A stretch of DNA of 64,000 nucleotides, taken from positions 1 through 64,000 of the forward strand of contig NZ_JOAK01000009.1 of the NCBI RefSeq assembly GCF_000720455.1, in the 5' to 3' direction. This document shows, in pieces, positions 56,801 to 64,000 of this stretch. The stretch is from Streptomyces virginiae. GTDB lineage: Bacteria; Actinomycetota; Actinomycetes; Streptomycetales; Streptomycetaceae. Position 1 is the first letter of the stretch; each line of letters begins with the position of its first letter. Made by a program: the position numbers and the translations under genes. Under the pieces are notes generated by a model that saw nothing but the letters and a program-made list of their open reading frames with translations, was not told the origin of the DNA and did no database searches.

Positions 56801-57519
56801 CGGCCGCGCACGGCTGGATCGAACGGCGTCGGCACGATGTCCCCCGGTGGCACCGGCTCCACCCCGTGCTCGGCCAGCAGGCGCACGAATTCAGGATCTC
56901 GGGATACCTGGGAGAGGTCGGTCGCGGTGAGGCTCGCCGCGCCGGATGGAACGTGGTGGCTCGTGCACACGCCGACGAGAACGCCGTCTTGAGTGAGGAC
57001 CCCTGCCCCGGACACCCCCCGCCAGGGAGATCCGCTTGATTCCAGCGGCGCAGGGCTGCTGAGGGACAGCTCCATCTCGTGGCTCCCCAGGAAGGAGCCC
57101 AGAAGGATTGCCCCGGTCAACTGACGGGTTTTCGGTACATCCTGACGCGACGCATGGTCGGGGAACCCGATCGCGATGAACGGTACCGACTCCACGGTTC
57201 GGGGCAGGACGCCCCACCGGGCGGGAGGAATGACGGGCCCGCCCTCCCCGAGAACCAGGAGGGCGAGGTCCACATCGTCGATCCGGTGCCGCAGCACCGC
57301 GGTGACCGGAAGCCTCTGGGTCGGTTGCCCTGGAAGTCTCACCTCATAGCTGTCACCGGGATGGGTAAAGCCGTGGCCGGCGCAGATGGCCAGTCGTGAG
57401 GCGAGTACGAAACCGGAAGCAGCGAATCGAGGGACGCCGTCGGATCCGCGGCGCACCACCATGGCCACACGCTCCAGGGGTTGCTGCGCGGCGATCAGAT
57501 CAGCCACCGCCGACGCCAC
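53881..57519 (-). CDS. Trypsin-like protease fused to STAND ATPase
   Basis: A 1,212-residue protein. Residues 1-200 are a trypsin-like protease with His49 (AICAGHGFT), Asp84 (DDVDLALLVL) and Ser170 (WRGVSGAGVL), a complete triad. A STAND-type ATPase follows with Walker A GPAGSGKT (295-302) and Walker B VLLVLD (345-350). The C-terminal 550 residues are helical repeats of about 40 residues (LDWLETGQ, FTWLDSRPD, LQWLACHGG, LNWLEAHGT). This is the sensor-switch-effector layout of bacterial NLR-like immune proteins. It starts GTG at 57519, 27 bp after the Trypco2-like gene. Confidence 0.85.
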   Translation of the reverse strand: MASAVADLIAAQQPLERVAMVVRRGSDGVPRFAASGFVLASRLAICAGHGFTHPGDSYEVRLPGQPTQRLPVTAVLRHRIDDVDLALLVLGEGGPVIPPARWGVLPRTVESVPFIAIGFPDHASRQDVPKTRQLTGAILLGSFLGSHEMELSLSSPAPLESSGSPWRGVSGAGVLTQDGVLVGVCTSHHVPSGAASLTATDLSQVSRDPEFVRLLAEHGVEPVPPGDIVPTPFDPAVRGRVRTHAEVIRRLLGRRSFLDEEHLPFIHPGMDHASHPDHLFAQLSTGRSRGALLVGPAGSGKTRTCFEVAHRADRAGWQVLHVQPDSAVTVDDVAASVVSCGRRRVLLVLDYLDACPQVDLRVLADVLIPEAKRRGVTVACLASVRPGSLSTVQLRGSSRVLDEIYVREDWPHQSAIIDQVVHRAAPETVRRWGNEALSQICGRRPVIALLIARAIEEQGLAQHTPGVAASVRPGELLDWLREGMRRDALATGPALSPSPLGITTPAIEQLAFTVAVAASPQSRMVVEQTIDTFLTLAGGLAVPFGGRRVVDTLISLGWLDEVGGQLIVVHDIVTDELLLQSLMPSPGWSIDAAAAGALFAAFTRHARTFSVFTGHLRRLAVDMAAHGPAHRIAALERYCGEWLTAQVDPLGHLLAGAGDDGGQALLTMVTSRPWQGFDRSVWNTLVGPWLSRAEADHTAQPFLTAALRGMDPAPSFLVEASVGWLVRRGGQTDTEHLLLALIERPDLSPSTEDLVVDCTLAWVSSRPDWRHTPALWKRLLGMDHSRDRLERVVAGVLAWLTPYRSVGVAPVMRMFLQRADIDAVARRKLVDHGLVWLRSDLRPAVNIGPELCALLEDHHLPDPDRATLIRSALDWLETGQMYPSTGRVVHRLLSTDGCPPELRPRVIAVARWWAAEGPAGNPAGSRVLGTLLSTDSVADSAALLLERLRSQPDAQSGPAILLRLLIHYEELTQDQARTAVTLAFTWLDSRPDHEAVGSVLGALLRVPDLPSAQLQRAIRLGCAALLARPDDHVLMAVMLSQLRGLTRDQARSIADVSLQWLACHGGKVQRPVLASFLTRTDLSVVQAHIGIDIALDRLSTDRSMKSRSVLSGVLRHPALDEDRRSRAVDNALNWLEAHGTGPKVCLVIEDLLSLPALSPSQRVHVMRLAAGWLARHGDLPYADRLRSALDAETRRHASREEPSADSGLSARR

Positions 57520-57546
57520 TCTCGCAGGACCGACTCAGCCACGAGG

Positions 57547-57849
57547 TCAGTCCTCCAGAACGGCGCCACGCCCCGAATCTGTCAGGACCGAGCCGCCGTT
57601 GGCCGTCTCGGCCGAGAGTTCCAAAGACACGGTGTGCGTGGCGGAGACGCCCCCGGTTGCCTTACCGCCAGCCGACAGCACCCAGAACTTGACCCCGCCC
57701 TGGGCTTCTGCCGATGCCGTCACCGCGACCTGTACGTCCAGCTTCACCGACTGCACTCGAAGCCGGACCGGTTGACCCTCGCCGTCCGCCATCGCCTGCG
57801 CCAACTCGCCACGCAGTGCCTTGATGGTTTCCGCCAGGCCGATCTCCAC
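57547..57849 (-). CDS. Trypco2-like protein
   Basis: A 100-residue protein matching the trypsin-co-occurring domain 2 pattern: GLAETIKALRGELAQAMADG, then strands VRLRVQSVKLDVQVAVTASA and KFWVLSAGGKA, ending THTVSLELSAE. Such domains are found next to or fused with trypsin-like proteases in bacterial conflict systems. It is the first gene of the two-gene operon and may present or regulate the protease. Confidence 0.78.
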   Translation of the reverse strand: MEIGLAETIKALRGELAQAMADGEGQPVRLRVQSVKLDVQVAVTASAEAQGGVKFWVLSAGGKATGGVSATHTVSLELSAETANGGSVLTDSGRGAVLED

Positions 57850-58226
57850 CAGTCCCCCTCTTCTGGACCGCTGCCGCCGCCATCGTGCCCATGCGGTGAT
57901 GGTGGCGGAGACGGCCTACTTGATCACCCAATCATGGTAGACCGTCGAGCCGAAGGTGTTCGGGGTCTGCTCCGATGCGGTCCGCATCCGGATGCCGCCA
58001 TGGAATCCGCATTGGATGCGCCCGCCGCCACGACGAGGAGGTACGGGCTGAAGCTGCCCGCGAGCTGGCGGTCTGCCTATGCCGGGACCTGGTCAGTGGG
58101 CCTGTGTGGCGCCATGGTCTGGTACCGCAACCCCGCTGGTGGCGAGGCAGTGGCTAGCATCGTCCGGGCATGGGCCCTCCGAGGACGGTGGGACGGCGTC
58201 GCACACAGCGACTGCGGCCGCACTAT
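57850..58226. other. Right-end island spacer
   Basis: A 377-bp stretch with no convincing gene. It should hold the promoter of the leftward Trypco2/protease operon (AT-richer at 57921-57942). A cluster of inverted ATGC-type repeats lies at 57973-58020, including the palindrome GCATCCGGATGC (57984-57995). Confidence 0.45.
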
Positions 58227-58269
58227 CTGGGGGTCAAGGGGTCGCAGGTTCAAATCCTGTTGTCCCGAC
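58227..58269 (+). repeat. attR: copy of tRNA-Pro 3' end
   Basis: Right copy of the 43-bp direct repeat. It differs from attL by one base (T58261 for C43488) and marks the right boundary of the island. Confidence 0.88.
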
Positions 58270-58283
58270 TTTTCGAAGTCGTA

Positions 58284-58331
58284 GATCAAAGGATCGCTTC
58301 AGAACCATCTGAAGCGATCCTTTGATCGTTT
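58284..58331 (+). terminator. Strong terminator beyond attR
   Basis: GATCAAAGGATCGCTTCAG pairs perfectly with its 19-base complement around AACCAT, followed by GTTTC. It was probably the original terminator of the tRNA-Pro gene before the island separated them. Confidence 0.8.
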
Positions 58332-58499
58332 CAGGGGTCATGGCGTCGGCGGCAGGCGGCGCCGGCGAGCGGTCGGGGAGACGGCGTCCGGCGATCCTGC
58401 GACGCGTCGGCGGCCCGGTGCTCCGCCCGAGGCAGCTCGTCGGAGTTCGTGCCGTACCGTCTGCTGGCGGTCCGCCTGTCATGTTTTACGATCCGTCCC

Positions 58500-59636
58500 A
58501 TGACTGACGGTACGGATCGCCCGAGCACACCCCAGCCGGACCCCACCCCGGGGCAGGCGGGCTATGGCTACCCCCAAGGGGCGCCCGGCGGTTACGGTTT
58601 TCCGCAGGCTTGGCAGCCCAATCCGTACCAGCAGCCACTGTCCCAGCCGGGCACTGCCGGAGAGCCGCCGCACCGCCTCCAGGCACCCCAGACGCAGCAG
58701 CCGCCCCTGGAGCCCCAGCCGGACATGCCGTCGGCCGGGTTCACGCCGCCGCCCCAGCCCGACTGGCAGGCGATGGCGGACCGTTCGGAGTTGCAGCAGC
58801 GCAGACGCAAGCAGATGTGGATGGCCGCCGTCACGGTGGCGGCGTGCACCCTCGGCGTCGGCGCCGGGCTCTTCATCCTGGGCAGGGGCGGCACGGAGGG
58901 GAAGGCTCCGGGCCCCGGCGACGCCTCGCAGTCTGCGACGGCCGCGCCCGGCCAGGACCCCAACGCGCCCACCGTCCCCGGTGAGCCGAACCTGCTGCGC
59001 GACCGCTCCGGCCAGGTCAACATCGCGCTCAGCCCCGACGCGGTTCTCGGCAAGGTGGACAACGGCAACGTGCTGCGCCTGCGCAGCAACGGCAACTCGT
59101 ACGCGCAGGCCGCCGAGCCGGTCGTCGACGCGTCCAAGAGCTTCACCGTCTCCGCCTGGGTCTACAACGAGGCCGACGGCGGTTCGCGGTTCGCCATCAG
59201 CCAGGGCGACGGCACCTCGTACTCCTTCGAGTTGGGTCGCGAGGACGGCAACGGCAAGAAGTCCTGGGTGTTCCGGATGCAGACGGACGAGAAGGGTGCG
59301 GCCTCCACCGCCGTGGCCGCCACCTCGGACGGCCTCAACACGGTTCGCGTCTGGGCCCTGCTGACCGGGGTGTACGACGCCCAGGGCAAGACGCTGACGC
59401 TGTACGTCGACGGCAAGGAGGCCGGCCGTGCCCCGGTGGCGGCCGCCTGGTCGGGTCAGGGGCCGCTGCAGCTGGGCCGCTCCCGCCACCACGGGATCTG
59501 GAGCGGGCCCTGGGCCGGCGTCATAGGGCACGTTCTCGTGTGGGACAAGCCGCTGACCGCGGATCAGGTTCTCGCGCTGAAGGGCGGCAAGCTCGACAAG
59601 GAGATCAAGCCTGTCGGTTCGTGGCTGGTCGGTTGA
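58500..59636 (+). CDS. Membrane-anchored LamG-like protein
   Basis: A 378-residue protein. Residues 1-95 are Pro/Gln/Gly-rich (GYGYPQGAPGGYGFP) and cytoplasmic. One membrane helix at about 105-125 (MWMAAVTVAACTLGVGAGLF) leads to an outside LamG/concanavalin-A-like domain from residue 165: SFTVSAWVYNEADGGSRFAI, FELGREDGNGKKSWVFRM and LTLYVDGKEAGRAPV. Such domains bind sugars or proteins at the surface. ATG 58500 is preferred. Confidence 0.85.
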   Translation: MTDGTDRPSTPQPDPTPGQAGYGYPQGAPGGYGFPQAWQPNPYQQPLSQPGTAGEPPHRLQAPQTQQPPLEPQPDMPSAGFTPPPQPDWQAMADRSELQQRRRKQMWMAAVTVAACTLGVGAGLFILGRGGTEGKAPGPGDASQSATAAPGQDPNAPTVPGEPNLLRDRSGQVNIALSPDAVLGKVDNGNVLRLRSNGNSYAQAAEPVVDASKSFTVSAWVYNEADGGSRFAISQGDGTSYSFELGREDGNGKKSWVFRMQTDEKGAASTAVAATSDGLNTVRVWALLTGVYDAQGKTLTLYVDGKEAGRAPVAAAWSGQGPLQLGRSRHHGIWSGPWAGVIGHVLVWDKPLTADQVLALKGGKLDKEIKPVGSWLVG

Positions 59637-59874
59637 CCCCTTTCCTGCTGAATTCGTTGCGATTCGATCATTGCGGGCAGGTCACCCTGGTGGATCGGCG
59701 TCTCACGCGTCGGATAGGGTCACCGCTGGCCCGGATGCCGGGTTGACGTCCGCAGCAGAAACACCCAGCAGACCGCCCGGCTCGACGTGTGCGGCCGAGA
59801 CTCCACGATGTGAAGGCCCTCAGTTGCCGCGGCGCTCGCACGGCCGCCGTTCTGGTCCGGTACCGGGGGATGAA

Positions 59875-60606
59875 TTGAATACGCTTTCCGTCGTGATTCC
59901 GGCGCTCAACGAGGCGCCGAACCTACCCACCGTGGTCAACTCGGTGCCCACGAGCGCGCTCCGCGCCCTGGGCTGGGAGACCGAGGTCATCGTCGTCGAC
60001 AACGCTTCCACCGACGACACCGCCGCGGTGGCCGCCGCGCTCGGCGCCACCGTCGTGTCCCAGCCGGAGCGGGGATACGGCAACGCCTACCACGCCGGGT
60101 TCCGCGCGGCGAGGGGCGACGTCATAGCCACCGGCGACGCCGACTGCACCTATCCGTTCGACTCCCTGCCCGAGCTGCTGGGCACCTTGACCGAGGCCGA
60201 CGTCGAGTTCATGACGACCAACCGGCTCCGCCGCGAGAACCGCGCGGCGATGAAGCGGTCCCACACCGTCGCCAACTACGCGCTGAGCGCCCTGAGCCGG
60301 GCCCTGTTCCGCAACGGACTGCGCGACTCGCAGTCCGGCATGTGGATCTTCCGGCGCTACGTCTGGGACGGCGTGGACGTGAAGTCGACGGGCATGGCCT
60401 TCTCCCAGGAGATCAAGAACGCCGCCACCCGGGCCGGCTACCGGTACCTCGAAGTGCCCATCGAGTACCGCAACCGCCAGGGCGAGGTGAAGCTCAACGC
60501 GCTGCCCGACGGGCTGGCCAACCTGCGCCAGCTCTTCGAGCACCGTTTCCGCCGTCCCGGCGGGGAGCGCCCCGCGCGCTACGAACGGCGGCACACCCCG
60601 GCATGA
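59875..60606 (+). CDS. Glycosyltransferase family 2
   Basis: A 243-residue GT-A enzyme similar to dolichol/polyprenyl-phosphate sugar transferases. TLSVVIPALNEAPNLPTVVN, VIVVDNASTDDTAAVAA, YGNAYHAGFRAARGDVIATG and DADCTYPFDSLPELL include the nucleotide-sugar and metal sites. There is no membrane helix. The start is probably TTG 59875 behind GGGGGA; this is not certain. Its stop overlaps the next ATG. It probably begins an operon for a surface glycan or glycolipid. Confidence 0.87.
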   Translation: MNTLSVVIPALNEAPNLPTVVNSVPTSALRALGWETEVIVVDNASTDDTAAVAAALGATVVSQPERGYGNAYHAGFRAARGDVIATGDADCTYPFDSLPELLGTLTEADVEFMTTNRLRRENRAAMKRSHTVANYALSALSRALFRNGLRDSQSGMWIFRRYVWDGVDVKSTGMAFSQEIKNAATRAGYRYLEVPIEYRNRQGEVKLNALPDGLANLRQLFEHRFRRPGGERPARYERRHTPA

Positions 60607-61028
60607 GGAAGCGTCTGATCCGAGCGGCCCTGGTGTTCGCGGTGGCGGCCGGCCTGTGCGCGGGAGCCTGGTCGCTGCCGCCCGTGCGGAAGGTCCTGTT
60701 GGACTCGTTCACCCGCCGGCAGGCCGCCTACATCGAGCTCTACTTCACCGAGAACCCGCGCTTCGACGGAGCGAGCGTCCTCGTTCCCTTCGCAGTCAAC
60801 GACCACGGCTCCGGAGCCCGTTCGCTGGTCGCGACGCTCACCGTGGAGGCTGCGAACGGCAGCGTGCTGGCCACCGAGACCTACCCCGTCGAACCACACC
60901 AGGGCGCCGCGGTCCCGGTCACGGCGCGGATCCGCGCCAAGGGGACCGACGTCGCCCTGGTCCGGGTCTCGCTCGCCGGGCATCCCCAGACCCTTCACTT
61001 CCGCTTCGGCGGGCCCCCGGAACTCTGA
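60603..61028 (+). CDS. Small membrane-anchored protein, hypothetical
   Basis: A 141-residue protein with an N-terminal hydrophobic helix (RAALVFAVAAGLCAGAWSL) and an outside beta-rich domain (VLVPFAVNDHGSGARSLVAT, VPVTARIRAKGTDVALVRVS). The fold resembles DUF1616- or Ig-like domains but is not assignable. It is coupled by overlapping codons to both neighbouring genes, so it likely works with the glycosyltransferases. Confidence 0.75.
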   Translation: MRKRLIRAALVFAVAAGLCAGAWSLPPVRKVLLDSFTRRQAAYIELYFTENPRFDGASVLVPFAVNDHGSGARSLVATLTVEAANGSVLATETYPVEPHQGAAVPVTARIRAKGTDVALVRVSLAGHPQTLHFRFGGPPEL

Positions 61029-62164
61029 TGCGCACCGTTCTCCAGATCACCCCGTACTACCCCCCGCACCTCGGCGGCCTCGAACGCGTCGTGCTGCACC
61101 TGTCGCGCCGCCTCGCCCAGCGCCACGACGTCCGCGTCGTCACCACCACGCTCGGCTCCGGCGGCGCGCCGCGGCGGGCCCGCGAGGACGGCGTCACCGT
61201 GCGCAGGCACCGCGCCACCGAGTTCGCCCACACCGCGATCGCGCCCGGGCTCCTCGGCTCGCTCCTGGCCGCGCCGCGCGGCGCCGTGTTCCACGCGCAC
61301 TGCGCGCACGCCCTCCTGCCGGAGACCGTGGCACTCGCCGCCCGGCTGCGCCGGCAGCCGTTCGTACTCCACTTCCACCTCGACGTGGACGCCAGCGGGC
61401 GCCTGGGCGGACTCCTGCCCGCCTACAAGAAGCACGTCTTCGGACGCGTGGCCCGCGCCGCCGCGGCGGTCATCGTGCTCACCGAGCAGCAGGCCCGCTT
61501 CGTCGAGGAGGCCTACCGGGTGCCGCCCGTTCGCGTGCACGTGGTGCCCAACGGAGTCGGCCCGGAGTTCTTCCGTCCCGCTCCTGCTCCCGCTCCTGTC
61601 ACCGCCCCGGCCGACGCGGCCGGGGCGGCCGCCACCCCCCGGCCCCTGCGGCTGCTCTACGTCGGCCGCCTCAGCGCCCAGAAGAACATCGCGCGCCTGC
61701 TCGACGCGATCAGCCTGGCCGAATCCCCGCTCAGGCTCCGCGTCGTCGGCGGCGGCGAACTCGACGCCGACCTGCGGGCCCGCGCCGCCGCACTCGGCCT
61801 CGGCGAGCGCATCGAGTTCACCGGGCCCCTGTACGACGGGGACCTCCTCGCCGCCTACGCGGACGCCGACGTCTTCGTCCTGCCCTCCGACCGCGAGGGC
61901 ATGCCCCTCGCCGCGCTGGAGGCCATGGCCGCCGCCCTGCCCGTCCTGGCCACGGATGTCCCCGGCAACACCGAACTGCTGCGCGGCGTCGGCCTGCTGG
62001 CCGCACCGGACCCGGCCTCGCTCGCCGCCGCAGTGGACCGCCTCGCGTCCGACCCCGCCCTGCGCGGCCGGCTGGCCGGCCGCAGCGCCGAGCGGGCCAG
62101 CCGCCACACCTGGGAGGAAGTCACCCGGCAGGTGGAGCTCGTGTACCGGAAGGCAGGGATATGA
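61028..62164 (+). CDS. Glycosyltransferase family 4
   Basis: A 378-residue GT-B enzyme. The acceptor domain starts VLQITPYYPPHLGGLERVV and the donor domain has RLLYVGRLSAQKNIARLLDA, VVGGGELDADLR and FVLPSDREGMPLAALEAMAA, the EX7E motif. It transfers a sugar from a nucleotide donor with retention. ATG 61028 overlaps the preceding stop and its own stop overlaps the next start. Confidence 0.92.
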   Translation: MRTVLQITPYYPPHLGGLERVVLHLSRRLAQRHDVRVVTTTLGSGGAPRRAREDGVTVRRHRATEFAHTAIAPGLLGSLLAAPRGAVFHAHCAHALLPETVALAARLRRQPFVLHFHLDVDASGRLGGLLPAYKKHVFGRVARAAAAVIVLTEQQARFVEEAYRVPPVRVHVVPNGVGPEFFRPAPAPAPVTAPADAAGAAATPRPLRLLYVGRLSAQKNIARLLDAISLAESPLRLRVVGGGELDADLRARAAALGLGERIEFTGPLYDGDLLAAYADADVFVLPSDREGMPLAALEAMAAALPVLATDVPGNTELLRGVGLLAAPDPASLAAAVDRLASDPALRGRLAGRSAERASRHTWEEVTRQVELVYRKAGI

Positions 62165-64000
62165 ACCCGCCCACCTGGCTGCGCGGACGGCTCGGCGTCC
62201 TGCTGAGCCTCGGCCCCGCTTGCGCCGTCGAAACCCTGCCCGGCGTCCCCGCCCTCCTGCTCGCGCCGGTCGGCCTGTGGCTGCTCTTCGCCGCGCCCGT
62301 CCTGCTGCTGCGCGGCTCCACCGACAAAGTGGTCTCCACCCGCAGCGGCTCCCTCCTGCTGGCGGCCGGCCTCGCCGTGCTCCTCGACATCCTCGTGGCG
62401 CTCGGCGCCAACACCGTGCTTCCGCTGCTCGGGGTGGAACGGCCCCTGACCCGGCTGGTGCTGGCCTCGGCGACCACCCTCGTGCTGCTCGTCCTCGGAA
62501 TCCTCGCCCCCCAGTCACCACGGCCCCTGTTGCGCGGCGCACCCCTGAGCGGCGCCCGCCCGGTGGCCTGGGCGGCCGGAGTCGCGCTGCTGCTCTCCGT
62601 GGCCGGCCCGATCAGGCTCAACAACGGCCTGGGCGGCGCCGTCAGCACGACTGCCCTGGTCGTCGTCACGGCGCTGATCGTCCTCCTGCTGCTCCGGCAC
62701 GCACACTGCTCCCCGGTCGTCCTGGAGGCCGGCATCTACGCCGCCTCCGCCACCCTGCTGCTGCTCACCTCCCTGCGCGGCTGGTACATCACCGGGCACG
62801 ACATCCAGCGCGAGTACCTCTACTTCCGGCTCACCCTCGGCGGCGGTTTCTGGGACATCTCCGCCTACACGGACCCGTACAACGCGTGCCTGAGCATCAC
62901 CCTGCTCCCGGTGAGCATCTTCCGGCTCACGGGCATCGAGGACATCTACGTCTTCAAGGCCGTCCTGCCGCTGCTCTTCGCCCTGACCCCGGTGCTGGTC
63001 CACCGCGCGGTGCGCAACGTGGCGCCCCCGCTCGTGGCGCTGCTCTCCGCCGTGTTCTTCATGGCGTTCCCGACCTTTTTCACCGACATGCCGTTCCTGG
63101 GCCGGCAGGCCATCGCCTTCCTGCTCCTGGCCTGCGCGATGCTCGTCCTGACGGATTCCCGGCGCCCGCTGCCCCTGCGGCGCGCGGTGTTCACCGTGCT
63201 GCTCGCCGGAGTGGTCCTGTCCCACTACTCGACGATCTACGTGATCGTCGGCACCCTGGCGACCGCGTTCGCCGTGGACAAGGCCTGGCGGCCGGCCTCC
63301 CGGCCGGGCCGCGCCCATCAGCACCGCGACGGCCGACAAGGCCGGATGCGGACGTTCCTGACCTGGTGGACCGTGGCCGTACCGGCCGTCCTCGCCCTGC
63401 TCTGGGCCGGTCCCCTCACCCACACCGGCGGCCAGCTCGAAAGCACGCTGCGCGTCGTCGCGAGCGATCTGTTCGGGTCCGGCGACGCCCGCGGAGGCTC
63501 CTCCGACACCCGCTACAGCCTTTTCGGCGGCGCCGGAGTCACCCCCGAGGAGCGGCTGGCCGAATACCGCGAGGACACCATCGGCCACACCCGGGCCGAC
63601 CGGGCCGACGGCAAATACCTGCCGCTGGAGGCCCTCGCGAAGTACCCCACGCCCGTGGCGGAGAAGGAGAACCTGCCGCTCACCCCCGTCGGCCGGGCGC
63701 TGGACACCGTCGGCCTGAGCGTGCCCGCCCTCAACGGGGCGCTCCGGCAGGCCGCCGCCCTGCTGCTCCAGGTCCTGGTCCTGGTCGGGTTCGTGATCGC
63801 CCTGCGCGGCCGCAGCAGCCCGTTCACGCCCGTCCGCGACCAGATCACCCTGACCGTGGGCGCCCTCGCGATGATGGGCCTGTTCACCCTGGTGCCACAG
63901 CTGTCGGTCGACTACAGCGTGCTCCGCGCCTTCCAGCAGGGCCTGTTGTTCTTCGCCCCGTTCATCGCCGCCGGCGCCCTGTGGGCGGTGCGCCGGGCCG
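62161..64000 (+). CDS. Multi-pass membrane protein, 5' part
   Basis: The first 613 residues of a larger protein cut by the window end. About a dozen membrane helices alternate with one large outside loop (residues 420-520, containing SSDTRYSLFGGAGVTPEERL). The conserved HDIQREYLYFRLTLGGGFWD in an early loop resembles DUF2206 and GT-C type glycosyltransferases. Coupled to the GT4 gene, it is probably a lipid-linked sugar transferase or polymerase. Confidence 0.8.
   Translation, partial: MNPPTWLRGRLGVLLSLGPACAVETLPGVPALLLAPVGLWLLFAAPVLLLRGSTDKVVSTRSGSLLLAAGLAVLLDILVALGANTVLPLLGVERPLTRLVLASATTLVLLVLGILAPQSPRPLLRGAPLSGARPVAWAAGVALLLSVAGPIRLNNGLGGAVSTTALVVVTALIVLLLLRHAHCSPVVLEAGIYAASATLLLLTSLRGWYITGHDIQREYLYFRLTLGGGFWDISAYTDPYNACLSITLLPVSIFRLTGIEDIYVFKAVLPLLFALTPVLVHRAVRNVAPPLVALLSAVFFMAFPTFFTDMPFLGRQAIAFLLLACAMLVLTDSRRPLPLRRAVFTVLLAGVVLSHYSTIYVIVGTLATAFAVDKAWRPASRPGRAHQHRDGRQGRMRTFLTWWTVAVPAVLALLWAGPLTHTGGQLESTLRVVASDLFGSGDARGGSSDTRYSLFGGAGVTPEERLAEYREDTIGHTRADRADGKYLPLEALAKYPTPVAEKENLPLTPVGRALDTVGLSVPALNGALRQAAALLLQVLVLVGFVIALRGRSSPFTPVRDQITLTVGALAMMGLFTLVPQLSVDYSVLRAFQQGLLFFAPFIAAGALWAVRRA

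Noticed and set aside
58227..58269. Second tRNA-Pro gene
   Set aside because: Only the 3' half is present; the acceptor 5' strand and D arm are missing, so it is an attachment-site copy.

Overview
The window looks like a piece of a Streptomyces (or close relative) chromosome. The DNA is very GC-rich, genes favour G/C in the third codon position, GTG starts and start/stop overlaps are common, and the gene families (SpoIIE-type phosphatases, DUF805, monomeric isocitrate dehydrogenase, GH46 chitosanase, GH71 glucanase, CobF) are typical of that group. Nothing in the sequence fixes the species.

Layout. 1-6.1 kb: the 3' part of a gene of 44-residue repeats, then leftward genes for a carotenoid oxygenase, a STAND-type ATPase regulator, a SnoaL-like protein and a P450. 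6.3-9.9 kb: an IclR regulator diverging from a compact operon of a 29-residue peptide, a strong hairpin, a PaaK/LuxE-like adenylating ligase and a nine-helix GxGD aspartyl protease of signal-peptide-peptidase type. This is the best candidate for an undescribed system. 9.9-22.4 kb: a sugar ABC transporter, a large SpoIIE-type phosphatase, a cyclase-family hydrolase, a membrane PP2C phosphatase coupled to a phospholipase D-like protein, and an N-terminally extended GAPDH. 22.4-43.3 kb: ordinary chromosomal genes, namely MFS exporter, tandem NUDIX, LysE with its ArgP-like regulator, TOBE protein, CorA, acetyltransferases, chitosanase, isocitrate dehydrogenase, GH71, PLP enzyme, CobF, lactate oxidation genes lutABC and DUF309. 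This part also holds a 195-bp MITE-like element, a related hairpin and a long octamer array.

43.4-58.3 kb: a genomic island of about 14.8 kb in the 3' end of a tRNA-Pro(GGG) gene. A 43-bp copy of the tRNA end marks the right boundary. No integrase is visible. It carries an asparagine catabolism cassette (LysR, amidotransferase, GntR, permease, asparaginase, aspartase: Asn to Asp to fumarate), a cluster of gene wrecks (transposase, AraC, XRE and one unrecognised), and a two-gene conflict-type module (trypsin-like protease fused to a STAND ATPase, plus a Trypco2-like protein).

58.3-64 kb: chromosomal sequence resumes with a LamG-like membrane protein and a tightly coupled operon (GT2, small membrane-anchored protein, GT4, large membrane protein cut by the window end), probably for surface glycan or glycolipid synthesis.

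All family assignments come from reading motifs in the translations; no database search was run.
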